A stretch of DNA of 11,126 bases from an uncultured Flavobacteriaceae bacterium. GTDB taxonomy: Bacteria > Bacteroidota > Bacteroidia > Flavobacteriales > Flavobacteriaceae. The position numbers and the translations under genes are program-made. Below, piece after piece: positions 1 through 7,263 of this stretch. How positions within the stretch are numbered: the stretch's first letter is position 1; every line of letters begins with the position of its first letter. The notes under the pieces are model-generated. The model did no database searches. It worked only from the letters and a program-made list of their open reading frames with translations, and was not told the DNA's origin. The stretch is taken from NCBI GenBank assembly GCA_947311815.1, contig CAMZMA010000006.1, forward strand, positions 1 to 11,126, given 5' to 3'.

Positions 1-545
1 CAAATAGTCCGTACAGTGCATCAAAAGCATCGTCAGATTTTTTGGTAAGAAGTTATTTTCACACCTTTGGGATGAATGTAGTAACTACAAATTGCTCTAA
101 CAATTACGGGCCTAAACAACACGATGAAAAACTGATTCCGACCATTATCAGAAAAGCCCTTTCAGGAGAAAATATTCCTATTTATGGCGATGGAAAAAAT
201 ATTAGAGATTGGTTGTATGTGTTAGATCATTGCAAAGGTATTGATCTCGTATATAAAATAGGGGAAACTGCCGAAACCTATAATATTGGTGGTAGAAACG
301 AACGAAATAACTTGTATATTGCTCATAAAATTTGTGAAATTTTAGATGAAATTCATCCGAAAGAGAAAAGTTATAAAGAACAAATAGGTTTTGTAAAAGA
401 CAGACCAGGGCACGATTTTAGATATGCCATAGATGCTACTAAAATAGAAAATGAGTTGGATTGGAAAGCCGATGAAAATTTTGAAACAGGTATTAAAAAA
501 ACCATTGAGTGGTATTTAGAAAAGTATTCAGTAAGCAGTACTTAG
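1..545 (+). CDS. rfbB: dTDP-glucose 4,6-dehydratase, C-terminal half (5' truncated by window edge)
   Basis: This enzyme converts dTDP-D-glucose to dTDP-4-keto-6-deoxy-D-glucose in the cytoplasm, the second step of dTDP-L-rhamnose synthesis. The reading frame is open from base 3, so the gene enters from outside the window; the TTG at 42 is an internal Leu codon, not a start. About 180 residues are present of a family that is usually about 350. Visible signatures are the catalytic Tyr and Lys of the SDR YxxxK motif (PYSASKASSD, Tyr codon 12-14, Lys codon 24-26), NNYGPKQ, the RDWLYVLDH segment and DRPGHDFRYAID. The N-terminal NAD-binding glycine motif lies upstream, outside the window. The last codons run into a heptamer-periodic tract that crosses the stop. 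rfbA follows after 71 bases. Identity is very secure; intactness upstream cannot be judged. Confidence 0.96.
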   Translation, partial: NSPYSASKASSDFLVRSYFHTFGMNVVTTNCSNNYGPKQHDEKLIPTIIRKALSGENIPIYGDGKNIRDWLYVLDHCKGIDLVYKIGETAETYNIGGRNERNNLYIAHKICEILDEIHPKEKSYKEQIGFVKDRPGHDFRYAIDATKIENELDWKADENFETGIKKTIEWYLEKYSVSST

Positions 546-557
546 TAAGCAGTGAGT
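530..557. repeat. Heptamer-periodic direct repeat across the rfbB stop codon
   Basis: Four consecutive 7-base units all begin with AGT: AGTAAGC, AGTACTT, AGTAAGC, AGTGAGT. Units 1 and 3 are identical, giving an exact 10-base repeat (AGTAAGCAGT) at 530-539 and 544-553. The tract encodes the last residues of RfbB (Val-Ser-Ser-Thr), includes its TAG stop and continues into the spacer. It is too short and degenerate to assign a function; slippage-derived expansion is the simplest origin. Confidence 0.6.
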
Positions 558-616
558 AGAATTTGCTAAAGTTAAGATACAATGAAAAAAATACACAATC
601 AAACAATAAAAAAATA

Positions 617-1471
617 ATGAAAGGAATCATTTTAGCAGGAGGCTCAGGCACACGTTTACACCCATTAACATTGGCAGTAAGTAAACAATTGATGCCTGTA
701 TATGATAAACCGATGATTTATTATCCGCTTTCGGTTTTATTATTGGCAGGAATCAATGAAATTTTAATCATTTCTACTCCGCAAGATGTACCCTTATTTA
801 AAAAATTATTAGGAGACGGTAAAAAACTAGGATGCAAATTTGAATATGCCGTTCAAGAAGCTCCAAACGGATTAGCAGAAGCCTTTATTATTGGCGCAGA
901 TTTTATTGGGAATGATAAAGTTGCCCTTATTTTAGGCGATAATATTTTTTACGGTTCGGGTTTGCCAGAGATGTTGCAAGCCAATAGCAATATAGAAGGA
1001 GGTATTGTGTATGCCTATCAAGTTTCGGATCCAGAACGATATGGAGTGGTAGAATTTGATGATGATTTAAACGCCATTTCAATAGAAGAAAAACCAGAAA
1101 AACCGAAATCTAATTTTGCAGTTCCAGGGATTTATTTTTACGATAATGATGTGGTTGATATTGCTAAAAATATCAAACCAAGTAATAGAGGCGAGTTAGA
1201 AATTACCGATATCAACAAAAAATATTTACAACAAGGTAAACTAAAAGTAAGTGTTTTAAGCAGAGGAACAGCTTGGTTAGATACAGGTACATTTAATTCG
1301 TTAATGCAAGCAAGTCAATTTGTACAAGTGATTGAAGAGCGTCAAGGTTTAAAAGTAGGGTCTGTTGAAGAAGCTGCCTACAGAAGTGGTTTTATCACCA
1401 AAAAAGAATTACACCAATTAGCAAAACCACTATTAAAAAGTGGATATGGCAACTATTTAATGCGCATTTAA
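617..1471 (+). CDS. rfbA: Glucose-1-phosphate thymidylyltransferase (RmlA)
   Basis: It couples dTTP and glucose-1-phosphate to make dTDP-glucose, the entry and feedback-controlled step of dTDP-6-deoxyhexose synthesis. The 284-residue product matches the usual length of about 290. It starts with the nucleotidyltransferase signature MKGIILAGGSGTRLHPLT (residues 1-18). This is followed by SKQLMPVYDKPMIYYPLS (22-39), LGDNIFYG with the metal-binding Asp (about residue 108), IEEKPEKP (156-163) and AWLDTGT (219-225). I chose the ATG at 617 because it begins exactly at the conserved N-terminus. The frame is open upstream to a TTG at 563, but that would add 18 residues unlike the family. No Shine-Dalgarno site is seen, and the stretch before the start is A-rich. 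The stop overlaps the rfbC start as TAATG. Confidence is very high. Confidence 0.97.
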   Translation: MKGIILAGGSGTRLHPLTLAVSKQLMPVYDKPMIYYPLSVLLLAGINEILIISTPQDVPLFKKLLGDGKKLGCKFEYAVQEAPNGLAEAFIIGADFIGNDKVALILGDNIFYGSGLPEMLQANSNIEGGIVYAYQVSDPERYGVVEFDDDLNAISIEEKPEKPKSNFAVPGIYFYDNDVVDIAKNIKPSNRGELEITDINKKYLQQGKLKVSVLSRGTAWLDTGTFNSLMQASQFVQVIEERQGLKVGSVEEAAYRSGFITKKELHQLAKPLLKSGYGNYLMRI

Positions 1472-2019
1472 TGAAGGTAACAGAAACGCATTTACAAGGT
1501 TGTTTTATGATAGAACCAACCATTTTTGATGATGGAAGAGGTAGTTTTTTCGAAAGTTTTAATAAACAAATTTTCAAAGAAAAAACAGGTGTTTCCATAG
1601 AGTTTGTGCAAGACAATCAATCGATTTCTCAAAAAGGAACTGTACGTGGATTGCATTTTCAAAAAGGCGAATTTGCACAGGCTAAATTGGTAAGAGTAAT
1701 TAAAGGAAAAGTATTGGATGTGGTGGTAGATCTTAGAAAAGAATCTACAACTTTCGGACAAACCTTTTCTTGTATTTTATCTGCAAAAAATAACAAGCAA
1801 TTATTTATTCCTAGAGGGTTTGCGCATGGTTTTTCGGTGTTAGAAAACGATACCATTTTTGTGTATAAATGTGATAATTATTATCACAAACCAGCTGAAG
1901 GAGGCATTTTGTATAATGATAAATCTTTAAATATTGATTGGATGCTATCAGAAGATGAAATTATTTTATCAGCAAAAGATAAAGAATTACCAACCTTAAA
2001 AGAGTTCGCTGTAAAATGA
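1471..2019 (+). CDS. rfbC: dTDP-4-dehydrorhamnose 3,5-epimerase (RmlC)
   Basis: It epimerises dTDP-4-keto-6-deoxy-glucose at C3 and C5, the third step towards dTDP-L-rhamnose. The protein has 182 residues, the normal length, and a cupin fold is expected. Motifs in order are FDDGRGSFFESFN (19-31), QDNQSISQKGTVRGLHFQ with the catalytic His at 62, IPRGFAHGFSVLEND (113-127) with a conserved His at 119, and YKCDNYY (132-138), which carries the conserved active-site Tyr region. It begins on the last base of the rfbA stop (TAATG) and ends in a 4-base ATGA overlap with glf, so coupled translation is likely. The usual partner rfbD is not next to it. Confidence is very high. Confidence 0.96.
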   Translation: MKVTETHLQGCFMIEPTIFDDGRGSFFESFNKQIFKEKTGVSIEFVQDNQSISQKGTVRGLHFQKGEFAQAKLVRVIKGKVLDVVVDLRKESTTFGQTFSCILSAKNNKQLFIPRGFAHGFSVLENDTIFVYKCDNYYHKPAEGGILYNDKSLNIDWMLSEDEIILSAKDKELPTLKEFAVK

Positions 2020-3122
2020 AAAAACACGATTATTTAATAGTTGGTGCAGGATTATTCGGAGCTGTTTTTGCTCATGAAATGACCAAAAAAGGAAAGAAAT
2101 GTTTGGTCATTGACAAACGAAATCACCTTGGCGGAAATGTGTATTGCGAAGAAAAAGAAGGGATAAATGTACACAAATACGGCGCACATATTTTTCATAC
2201 CAATGATAAAAAAATATGGGATTATGTAAACTCGTTTGTAGAGTTTAACAGATACACCAACTCGCCATTAGCTAATTATAAAGGGACTTTGTATAATTTA
2301 CCTTTTAATATGAATACCTTTTATCAACTTTGGGGCGTAAAAACTCCCGAAGAAGCAAAAGCAAAAATTAAAGAACAAGTTGATGTGTTAAACATTAAAA
2401 AACCAAAAAATTTAGAAGAACAGGCACTTTCTTTGGTAGGAACGGATATTTATGAAAAATTAATTAAAGGATATACCGAAAAACAATGGGGACGTAAAGC
2501 TACCGAATTACCTGCGTTTATTATTAAAAGATTACCTGTGCGTTTTACGTTTGATAATAATTACTTTAATGATACGTATCAAGGAATTCCTGTTGGCGGT
2601 TATAATAAATTGATAGAGGGTTTGCTAAAAGGCATTGAAACCAAAACAAATATCGATTATTTTCAAGAAAAGGAAAACTTAGATAGTTTAGCAGAAACTG
2701 TTGTCTTTACAGGGAAAATAGACGAATACTTTAATTATCAATTTGGTAAATTAGCATACAGAAGTTTGCAATTTGAACATGAAACCTTAGAAATAGACAA
2801 TTATCAAGGAAATGCAGTTGTAAATTATACAGAAGCAAACATTCCTTATACAAGAATGATAGAACACAAACATTTTGAGTTTGGTAAACAAGCAAAAACC
2901 ATCATCACTAAAGAATATCCGAAAGAATGGAAACAAGGCGATGAACCGTATTACCCTGTAAATGATGATAAAAACTCAACATTATATCAACAATACAAAA
3001 AATTAGCAGCTGAAACCCCCAATGTAATTTTTGGAGGTCGTTTAGCCGAGTACAAATATTATGATATGCACCAAGTAATTGGGTCTGCGTTAAATAGAGT
3101 AAAAAAAATAAATGATGAGTAA
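2016..3122 (+). CDS. glf: UDP-galactopyranose mutase
   Basis: This flavoenzyme interconverts UDP-galactopyranose and UDP-galactofuranose, the donor for galactofuranose residues in bacterial glycans. At 368 residues it matches the bacterial enzyme length. The FAD-binding motif GAGLFGAV lies at 10-17 and is followed by VIDKRNHLGGNVY (31-43). KYGAHIFHT (54-62), GYTEKQWGR (152-160), PVRFTFDNNYF (174-184), GIPVGGYNKL (190-199), YTRMIEHKHFE (278-288) and GGRLAEYKYYDMHQ (340-353) are all hallmark segments. Arg176 and Arg280 correspond by motif to the arginines that hold the UDP-sugar diphosphate. The start overlaps the rfbC stop by four bases and the end overlaps gmd. Its presence predicts Galf in the polymer, provided a Galf transferase exists beyond the window or among the two transferases here. 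Confidence 0.97.
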   Translation: MKKHDYLIVGAGLFGAVFAHEMTKKGKKCLVIDKRNHLGGNVYCEEKEGINVHKYGAHIFHTNDKKIWDYVNSFVEFNRYTNSPLANYKGTLYNLPFNMNTFYQLWGVKTPEEAKAKIKEQVDVLNIKKPKNLEEQALSLVGTDIYEKLIKGYTEKQWGRKATELPAFIIKRLPVRFTFDNNYFNDTYQGIPVGGYNKLIEGLLKGIETKTNIDYFQEKENLDSLAETVVFTGKIDEYFNYQFGKLAYRSLQFEHETLEIDNYQGNAVVNYTEANIPYTRMIEHKHFEFGKQAKTIITKEYPKEWKQGDEPYYPVNDDKNSTLYQQYKKLAAETPNVIFGGRLAEYKYYDMHQVIGSALNRVKKINDE

Positions 3123-4230
3123 AATAGCACTAATCACAGGAATTACGGGGCAAGATGGTTCTTATTTAGCGGAATTGTTGTTAGAAAAAGGATACATCGT
3201 ACACGGTATAAAACGTAGAGCATCGAGCTTTAATACACAACGTATAGATCATTTATATCAAGACCCGCATATAGAAAATAGAAATTTGATTTTGCATTAT
3301 GGCGATATGTCGGACAGCACAAATCTTATCAGAATTATACAAGAGGTACAACCCGATGAAATTTATAATTTAGCGGCAATGAGTCATGTACATGTATCTT
3401 TTGATATGCCAGAATACGTGGCAAATGTAGATGGTTTAGGAACATTACGCTTGTTGGAAGCTATCAGAATTTTAAATTTAGAGAAAAAAACGAAAATTTA
3501 TCAAGCCTCTACATCCGAATTGTACGGAAAAGTACAAGAAGTACCGCAAACAGAAACCACACCGTTTTATCCAAGAAGTCCGTATGCGGTTGCCAAAATG
3601 TATGCGTATTGGATTACCGTAAACTATCGAGAAGCCTATGGATTATTTGCTTGTAATGGCATTTTATTCAACCACGAATCGCCTGTAAGAGGCGAAACAT
3701 TTGTGACCAGAAAAATAACCCGAGCCGTGTCTAAAATTGCTTTAGGAATGCAAGAAAAAGTATTTCTAGGAAATTTAGATGCTAAAAGAGATTGGGGACA
3801 CGCCAAAGATTATGTACGTATGATGTGGATGATTTTGCAAGCAAATGAACCCGAAGATTGGGTAATTGCCACAGGAACAACCACTACTGTAAGAGATTTT
3901 GTAAAAATGGCTTTTGCACAAGTAGGAATAGTACTTGAGTTTGTAGGAACAGGTATTGATGAAAAAGGGATTGTAAAATCATGCAGCAATGGAGCATATC
4001 AACTACCAATTGGGACAGAAGTAGTTGCCGTAGATGCACATTATTTTAGACCTACTGAAGTTGATTTGTTAATTGGAGATGCTTCAAAAGCAAAAAATAA
4101 ATTAGGTTGGATACCCGAATATCAACTTGCAGAATTGATACAAGAAATGATGGAAAGCGATGTAAAATTAATGCAAAAAGAAATGTATTTAAAAAAAGGA
4201 GGACACGATATTTTAAACAGCTATGAATAA
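3112..4230 (+). CDS. gmd: GDP-mannose 4,6-dehydratase
   Basis: It converts GDP-D-mannose to GDP-4-keto-6-deoxy-mannose, the precursor of GDP-L-fucose and related 6-deoxy sugars. The 372-residue protein has the NADP-binding motif GITGQDG (10-16), then KRRASSFNTQRIDHLY (34-49), a dehydratase signature. ASTSELYG (132-139) supplies the catalytic Thr and Glu, SPYAVAKMY (156-164) the Tyr158/Lys162 pair, and FNHESPVRGETFVTRKI (186-202) and YFRPTEVDLL (311-320) are also typical. Two adjacent ATG codons (3112 and 3115) are both possible starts; numbering here uses 3112. It overlaps the end of glf by 11 bases and its own end overlaps fcl by 8. With fcl directly downstream, the product is most likely GDP-L-fucose. 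Confidence 0.97.
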   Translation: MMSKIALITGITGQDGSYLAELLLEKGYIVHGIKRRASSFNTQRIDHLYQDPHIENRNLILHYGDMSDSTNLIRIIQEVQPDEIYNLAAMSHVHVSFDMPEYVANVDGLGTLRLLEAIRILNLEKKTKIYQASTSELYGKVQEVPQTETTPFYPRSPYAVAKMYAYWITVNYREAYGLFACNGILFNHESPVRGETFVTRKITRAVSKIALGMQEKVFLGNLDAKRDWGHAKDYVRMMWMILQANEPEDWVIATGTTTTVRDFVKMAFAQVGIVLEFVGTGIDEKGIVKSCSNGAYQLPIGTEVVAVDAHYFRPTEVDLLIGDASKAKNKLGWIPEYQLAELIQEMMESDVKLMQKEMYLKKGGHDILNSYE

Positions 4231-5350
4231 AGACGCTAAAATATATGTGGCAGGTCATAGAGGATTGGTAGGAAGTGCAATTTTAAAAAATTTGCAAGCA
4301 AAAGGCTATCAAAATATCATTACCAGAACACATAAAGAGTTAGATTTAACCCATCAACAAGCAACAGCCGATTTTTTTGAAAAAGAAAAACCCGAATACG
4401 TATTTTTAGCAGCGGCAAAAGTTGGCGGAATTGTAGCAAATAATACGTATAGAGCCGATTTTATTTATCAGAATTTGGTAATTCAGAACAATGTAATTCA
4501 CCAAAGTTATAAAAATGGCGTAAAAAAATTATTATTTTTAGGAAGCACGTGTATTTATCCAAAAAACGCACCACAACCTTTGCAAGAAGATTCGTTATTA
4601 ACCGATGTGTTAGAATACACAAATGAGCCGTATGCGATTGCAAAAATTGCAGGAATCAAACTTTGCGAAAGTTATAATTTGCAATATGGTACTAATTTTA
4701 TATCGGTAATGCCTACTAATTTATACGGACCTAATGATAATTTCGATTTAGAAAAATCGCATGTGTTGCCTGCGTTGGTACGTAAAATTCACTTGGCAAA
4801 AGCTCTTGAAAATGAAGATTGGAAAGCGATTAAAAAAGATATAAATCGTTTGCCTATTGAAAGTATTGATGGAACAGCATCAGAAGAAAAAATAAGAGAA
4901 ATTTTGTCTAAATACGGTGTTTCTTCTTCTTTTGATGAAAATACCCGAAGTACAAAAATAGCAGTAGAAATTTGGGGTTCTGGAAATCCTAAAAGAGAGT
5001 TTTTATGGTCTGAAGATATGGCAGATGCTTGTGTGCATATTATGGAACGAGTAGATTTTAAAGAGTTATTAAATAGTTCTATCCTTAGAAAAAATGTAAA
5101 AGACGGAGGAGAAAATAGAGGCGCAACACATATCAATTTAGGTACAGGAAAAGAAGTTAGCATTCAGCAATTAGCGGCAATTATTAAAGATGTAATAGGT
5201 TTTAAAGGCGATTTTATCTTTAACACCTCTAAGCCAGATGGTACGATGCGAAAAATAACAGATGTGAGTAAATTGCACGCCTTAGGATGGAAACATACCG
5301 TAGAATTAGAAGAAGGAATTAAGAAAATGTATGCGTGGTATTTGAAATAG
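4223..5350 (+). CDS. fcl: GDP-L-fucose synthase, long form with two insertions
   Basis: A bifunctional epimerase/reductase that turns GDP-4-keto-6-deoxy-mannose into GDP-L-fucose using NADPH. The 375 residues exceed the roughly 320 of the E. coli-type enzyme. Core motifs are intact: GHRGLVG (11-17), AAAKVGGI (63-70), GSTCIYP with the catalytic Cys110, EPYAIAKIAG with Tyr137 and Lys141, TNLYGPNDNFD (165-175), KSHVLPALVRK with His180, WGSGNPKREFLW (251-262), INLGTG (304-309) and SKPDGTMRK (336-344). The extra length lies mainly between about 195 and 246, between the helix after His180 and WGSG, with a smaller addition around 278-301. From memory, similar insertions occur in Bacteroidota GDP-fucose synthases, so this looks like a lineage variant, not damage. 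It is translationally overlapped with gmd by 8 bases. Function is very likely retained. Confidence 0.95.
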   Translation: MNKDAKIYVAGHRGLVGSAILKNLQAKGYQNIITRTHKELDLTHQQATADFFEKEKPEYVFLAAAKVGGIVANNTYRADFIYQNLVIQNNVIHQSYKNGVKKLLFLGSTCIYPKNAPQPLQEDSLLTDVLEYTNEPYAIAKIAGIKLCESYNLQYGTNFISVMPTNLYGPNDNFDLEKSHVLPALVRKIHLAKALENEDWKAIKKDINRLPIESIDGTASEEKIREILSKYGVSSSFDENTRSTKIAVEIWGSGNPKREFLWSEDMADACVHIMERVDFKELLNSSILRKNVKDGGENRGATHINLGTGKEVSIQQLAAIIKDVIGFKGDFIFNTSKPDGTMRKITDVSKLHALGWKHTVELEEGIKKMYAWYLK

Positions 5351-5381
5351 AAAAATAAAATTTGGAAAGAAAAAAGACAAA

Positions 5382-6002
5382 ATGATACAAAAACATTGGA
5401 ATTTAAGATATATTAAAAACAGAATTCAAAATTTTTATTTTGAAAAAAAACACAAAGATTATCCTTGGATAAATAAACAAGCGATTATTGTATTTGAAAA
5501 TTTACTCTTAAAAGATGATATTGGAGTAGAATTTGGTTCTGGGAGCAGTACCATTTGGTTTTCAAAAAAAGTAAAGCACTTAACAAGTATTGAAGATCAT
5601 AAGGAATGGTTTGATAAGATAAATAAACAACTTAAAGAAGAAAGTATTGATAATACTACTTATTTATTTAAAAAATCTGAAAATTCAATCTCCCAATATT
5701 CAGAGTATTGTTCTTATGTAGATACTTTTAAAGATGAATCTTTAGATTTTATAGTTATAGATGGAAAACATAGAGTAACCATAGCTAATAAAGCAGTCTC
5801 AAAAATTAAGAAAGGAGGGTTTATTTATTTAGATGATTCTCAAAGATATATACCCAAAAAAACCGATTCTCCGCACTCTGTTTATAATAAATTAGATAAA
5901 ATTACTCCAGAATGGATGTTTTTTATAAAAGAAATAAAAAGTTGGAGAAAAATTTGGACAACAGATGGAGTAAATGATGCTACCTTTTTTATAAAAAAGT
6001 AA
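5382..6002 (+). CDS. Class I SAM-dependent methyltransferase-like protein
   Basis: A 206-residue soluble protein without signal peptide or membrane segments. It shows a Rossmann-type methyltransferase layout. The glycine-rich VEFGSGSST (about 49-57) fits SAM motif I. SIEDHKEW (about 69-76) places an acidic residue at the end of strand 2, where it would bind the ribose. FIVIDGKHR (about 123-131) and GGFIYLDDSQRY (about 145-156) resemble the strand 4/5 motifs of small glycan-locus methyltransferases. The acceptor is not identifiable; methylation of a sugar or of an intermediate is a guess from context. It is separated from fcl by 31 bases, one of the two longest gaps here, and the DNA turns more AT-rich from this gene on. 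The ATG at 5382 follows an A-rich stretch. Alternatively it could be a catalytically altered relative with another role. Confidence 0.7.
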   Translation: MIQKHWNLRYIKNRIQNFYFEKKHKDYPWINKQAIIVFENLLLKDDIGVEFGSGSSTIWFSKKVKHLTSIEDHKEWFDKINKQLKEESIDNTTYLFKKSENSISQYSEYCSYVDTFKDESLDFIVIDGKHRVTIANKAVSKIKKGGFIYLDDSQRYIPKKTDSPHSVYNKLDKITPEWMFFIKEIKSWRKIWTTDGVNDATFFIKK

Positions 6003-6012
6003 TCACAAATTT

Positions 6013-7263
6013 ATGCTAAAAAAAACTATTGAAAGAGAAACAGTTTTAAAAAACTATATAGCATTATTATTAATACAAGGAACTAACTTTATACTTCCGT
6101 TAATTACACTTCCTTATTTAGTAAGAACTTTAGGAGTTGAAAAATATGGTTTAGTAATGATAGCTCAATCATTAGCTGTCTTTTTTACCATTGTTGTAGA
6201 TTTTGGTTTTAATATTAGTGCTACAAGAGAAGTTTCTTTATTAAAAGAAAACAAAAAAAAACTTTCTCAATTATATTGGAATGTTTTTTTTGTAAAAATA
6301 GCTCTTCTTCTAATTTCTTTTTTTTTATTGTTATTTTTAACAATATCTATACATAAATTTAAAGCAGACCCTATGATTTATTTACTTAGTTTTTTAGTAG
6401 TAGTAGGTCAAGCTTTTTTTCCTACTTGGTTTTTTCAGGGAATAGAAAAAATGAAAGTAATTACAATTATTCATGTTTTAGCAAAAATAATTTTTACCGT
6501 AAGTATCTTTGTTTTTGTTTTGTCTCCCCAAGACTATAAATATGTCCCTATTAGTAATGGATTGGGCTTTATTTTAACGGGTTTTGCAGGTTTTTTATTC
6601 AGTTTAAAATATGTAAATTTTGTGACTCCATCAATAAGACAAACAAGAGAGTTTTTTAAAGAAAGTTCTTCGATATTTGTATCAAATTTTGCCGTAAGTT
6701 TATACACATCCAGTAATACTTTTGTTCTAGGAATGTTTGGGGGCGACGTAATTGCAGGGGTTTATGCAAGTTCAGAAAAACTAGTAATTGCTTTAAAAAG
6801 TATTTATACGCCATTATATCAGGCTATTTTTCCTAATTTAGCTAGAAAACCAAAAGGCAAAATTATTGAGTTTGTGAATAGGTTTAAAAAAATAATTGGT
6901 TTATCTGGGCTTATTCTGTCACTCTTTATATTTTTCTTTGCCAAAGAAATTTTAAAGATAGTTTATAATGATGATTTAATAACTTCTTATAGTACTGTTT
7001 TTAAGATTGTAGGGTTTGTTATTTTATTTTCATCATTAAATATGTTATACTTGTCTCTTTTATATACAGCTTTAAAAGCATACAAAGAAAGAATGAAAAT
7101 ATTAGTAAGCGGAGGTGTTTTTAGTATTGTTTTATCTCTTTTTTTAGTGAAAAAATATAGTATTTATGGAATTGCAATTTCTGCGGTAACCATAGAGTTA
7201 TTTCTTTTAATTTTTGCCATAACTTTATTTGAAAAGAAATTAAAAAATAAAATAATTGTATGA
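6013..7263 (+). CDS. wzx: Wzx-type polysaccharide flippase (MOP superfamily)
   Basis: Predicted to flip undecaprenyl-diphosphate-linked repeat units across the inner membrane. The 416-residue protein is hydrophobic almost throughout, with around a dozen membrane segments by eye, the expected size and layout for Wzx. The N-terminal region has the family pattern: NFILPLITLPYLVRTLG (about 25-41), then EKYGLV, VDFGFN and SATREVS (about 74-80). Charged loops such as LLKENKKKLSQ separate the helices, and a basic tail (EKKLKNKII) ends it. It follows the methyltransferase-like gene by 10 bases and its TGA overlaps the next ATG (ATGA). Two 9-base homopolymers (A at 6253-6261, T at 6318-6326) lie inside it. 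Family assignment is secure; the exact substrate is unknown. Confidence 0.9.
   Translation: MLKKTIERETVLKNYIALLLIQGTNFILPLITLPYLVRTLGVEKYGLVMIAQSLAVFFTIVVDFGFNISATREVSLLKENKKKLSQLYWNVFFVKIALLLISFFLLLFLTISIHKFKADPMIYLLSFLVVVGQAFFPTWFFQGIEKMKVITIIHVLAKIIFTVSIFVFVLSPQDYKYVPISNGLGFILTGFAGFLFSLKYVNFVTPSIRQTREFFKESSSIFVSNFAVSLYTSSNTFVLGMFGGDVIAGVYASSEKLVIALKSIYTPLYQAIFPNLARKPKGKIIEFVNRFKKIIGLSGLILSLFIFFFAKEILKIVYNDDLITSYSTVFKIVGFVILFSSLNMLYLSLLYTALKAYKERMKILVSGGVFSIVLSLFLVKKYSIYGIAISAVTIELFLLIFAITLFEKKLKNKIIV

Noticed and set aside
42..44. TTG at 42 as the start of rfbB
   Set aside because: The same frame is open upstream to the window edge and encodes the catalytic YSASK motif before it, so this is an internal Leu codon.
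557..565. Possible -7 promoter element (tagaatttg) before rfbA
   Set aside because: It also has three instead of two bases between TA and TTTG and lacks a clear -33 partner, so it is not reported as a promoter.
563..616. N-terminal extension of RfbA from a TTG at 563
   Set aside because: It would add 18 Asn/Lys-rich residues before the conserved MKGIILAGG start; the ATG at 617 fits the family exactly.
4805..4960. Insertion in fcl as a sign of a frameshift or pseudogene
   Set aside because: The frame is continuous, all downstream motifs are kept, and similar long forms are known in the phylum from memory.
4789..5163. 124-residue minus-strand open frame opposite fcl
   Set aside because: It lies wholly within the well-supported fcl gene and has no recognisable motifs; it is a codon-usage shadow, as are the other minus-strand frames at 1395-1856, 4052-4258, 4461-4643 and 10436-10627.
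5351..5381. Possible promoter in the fcl-methyltransferase gap (taaaatttg, resembling the Bacteroidota -7 TAnnTTTG)
   Set aside because: The spacing inside the element is one base too long, and no convincing -33 TTG is placed for it; the gap is only 31 bases.
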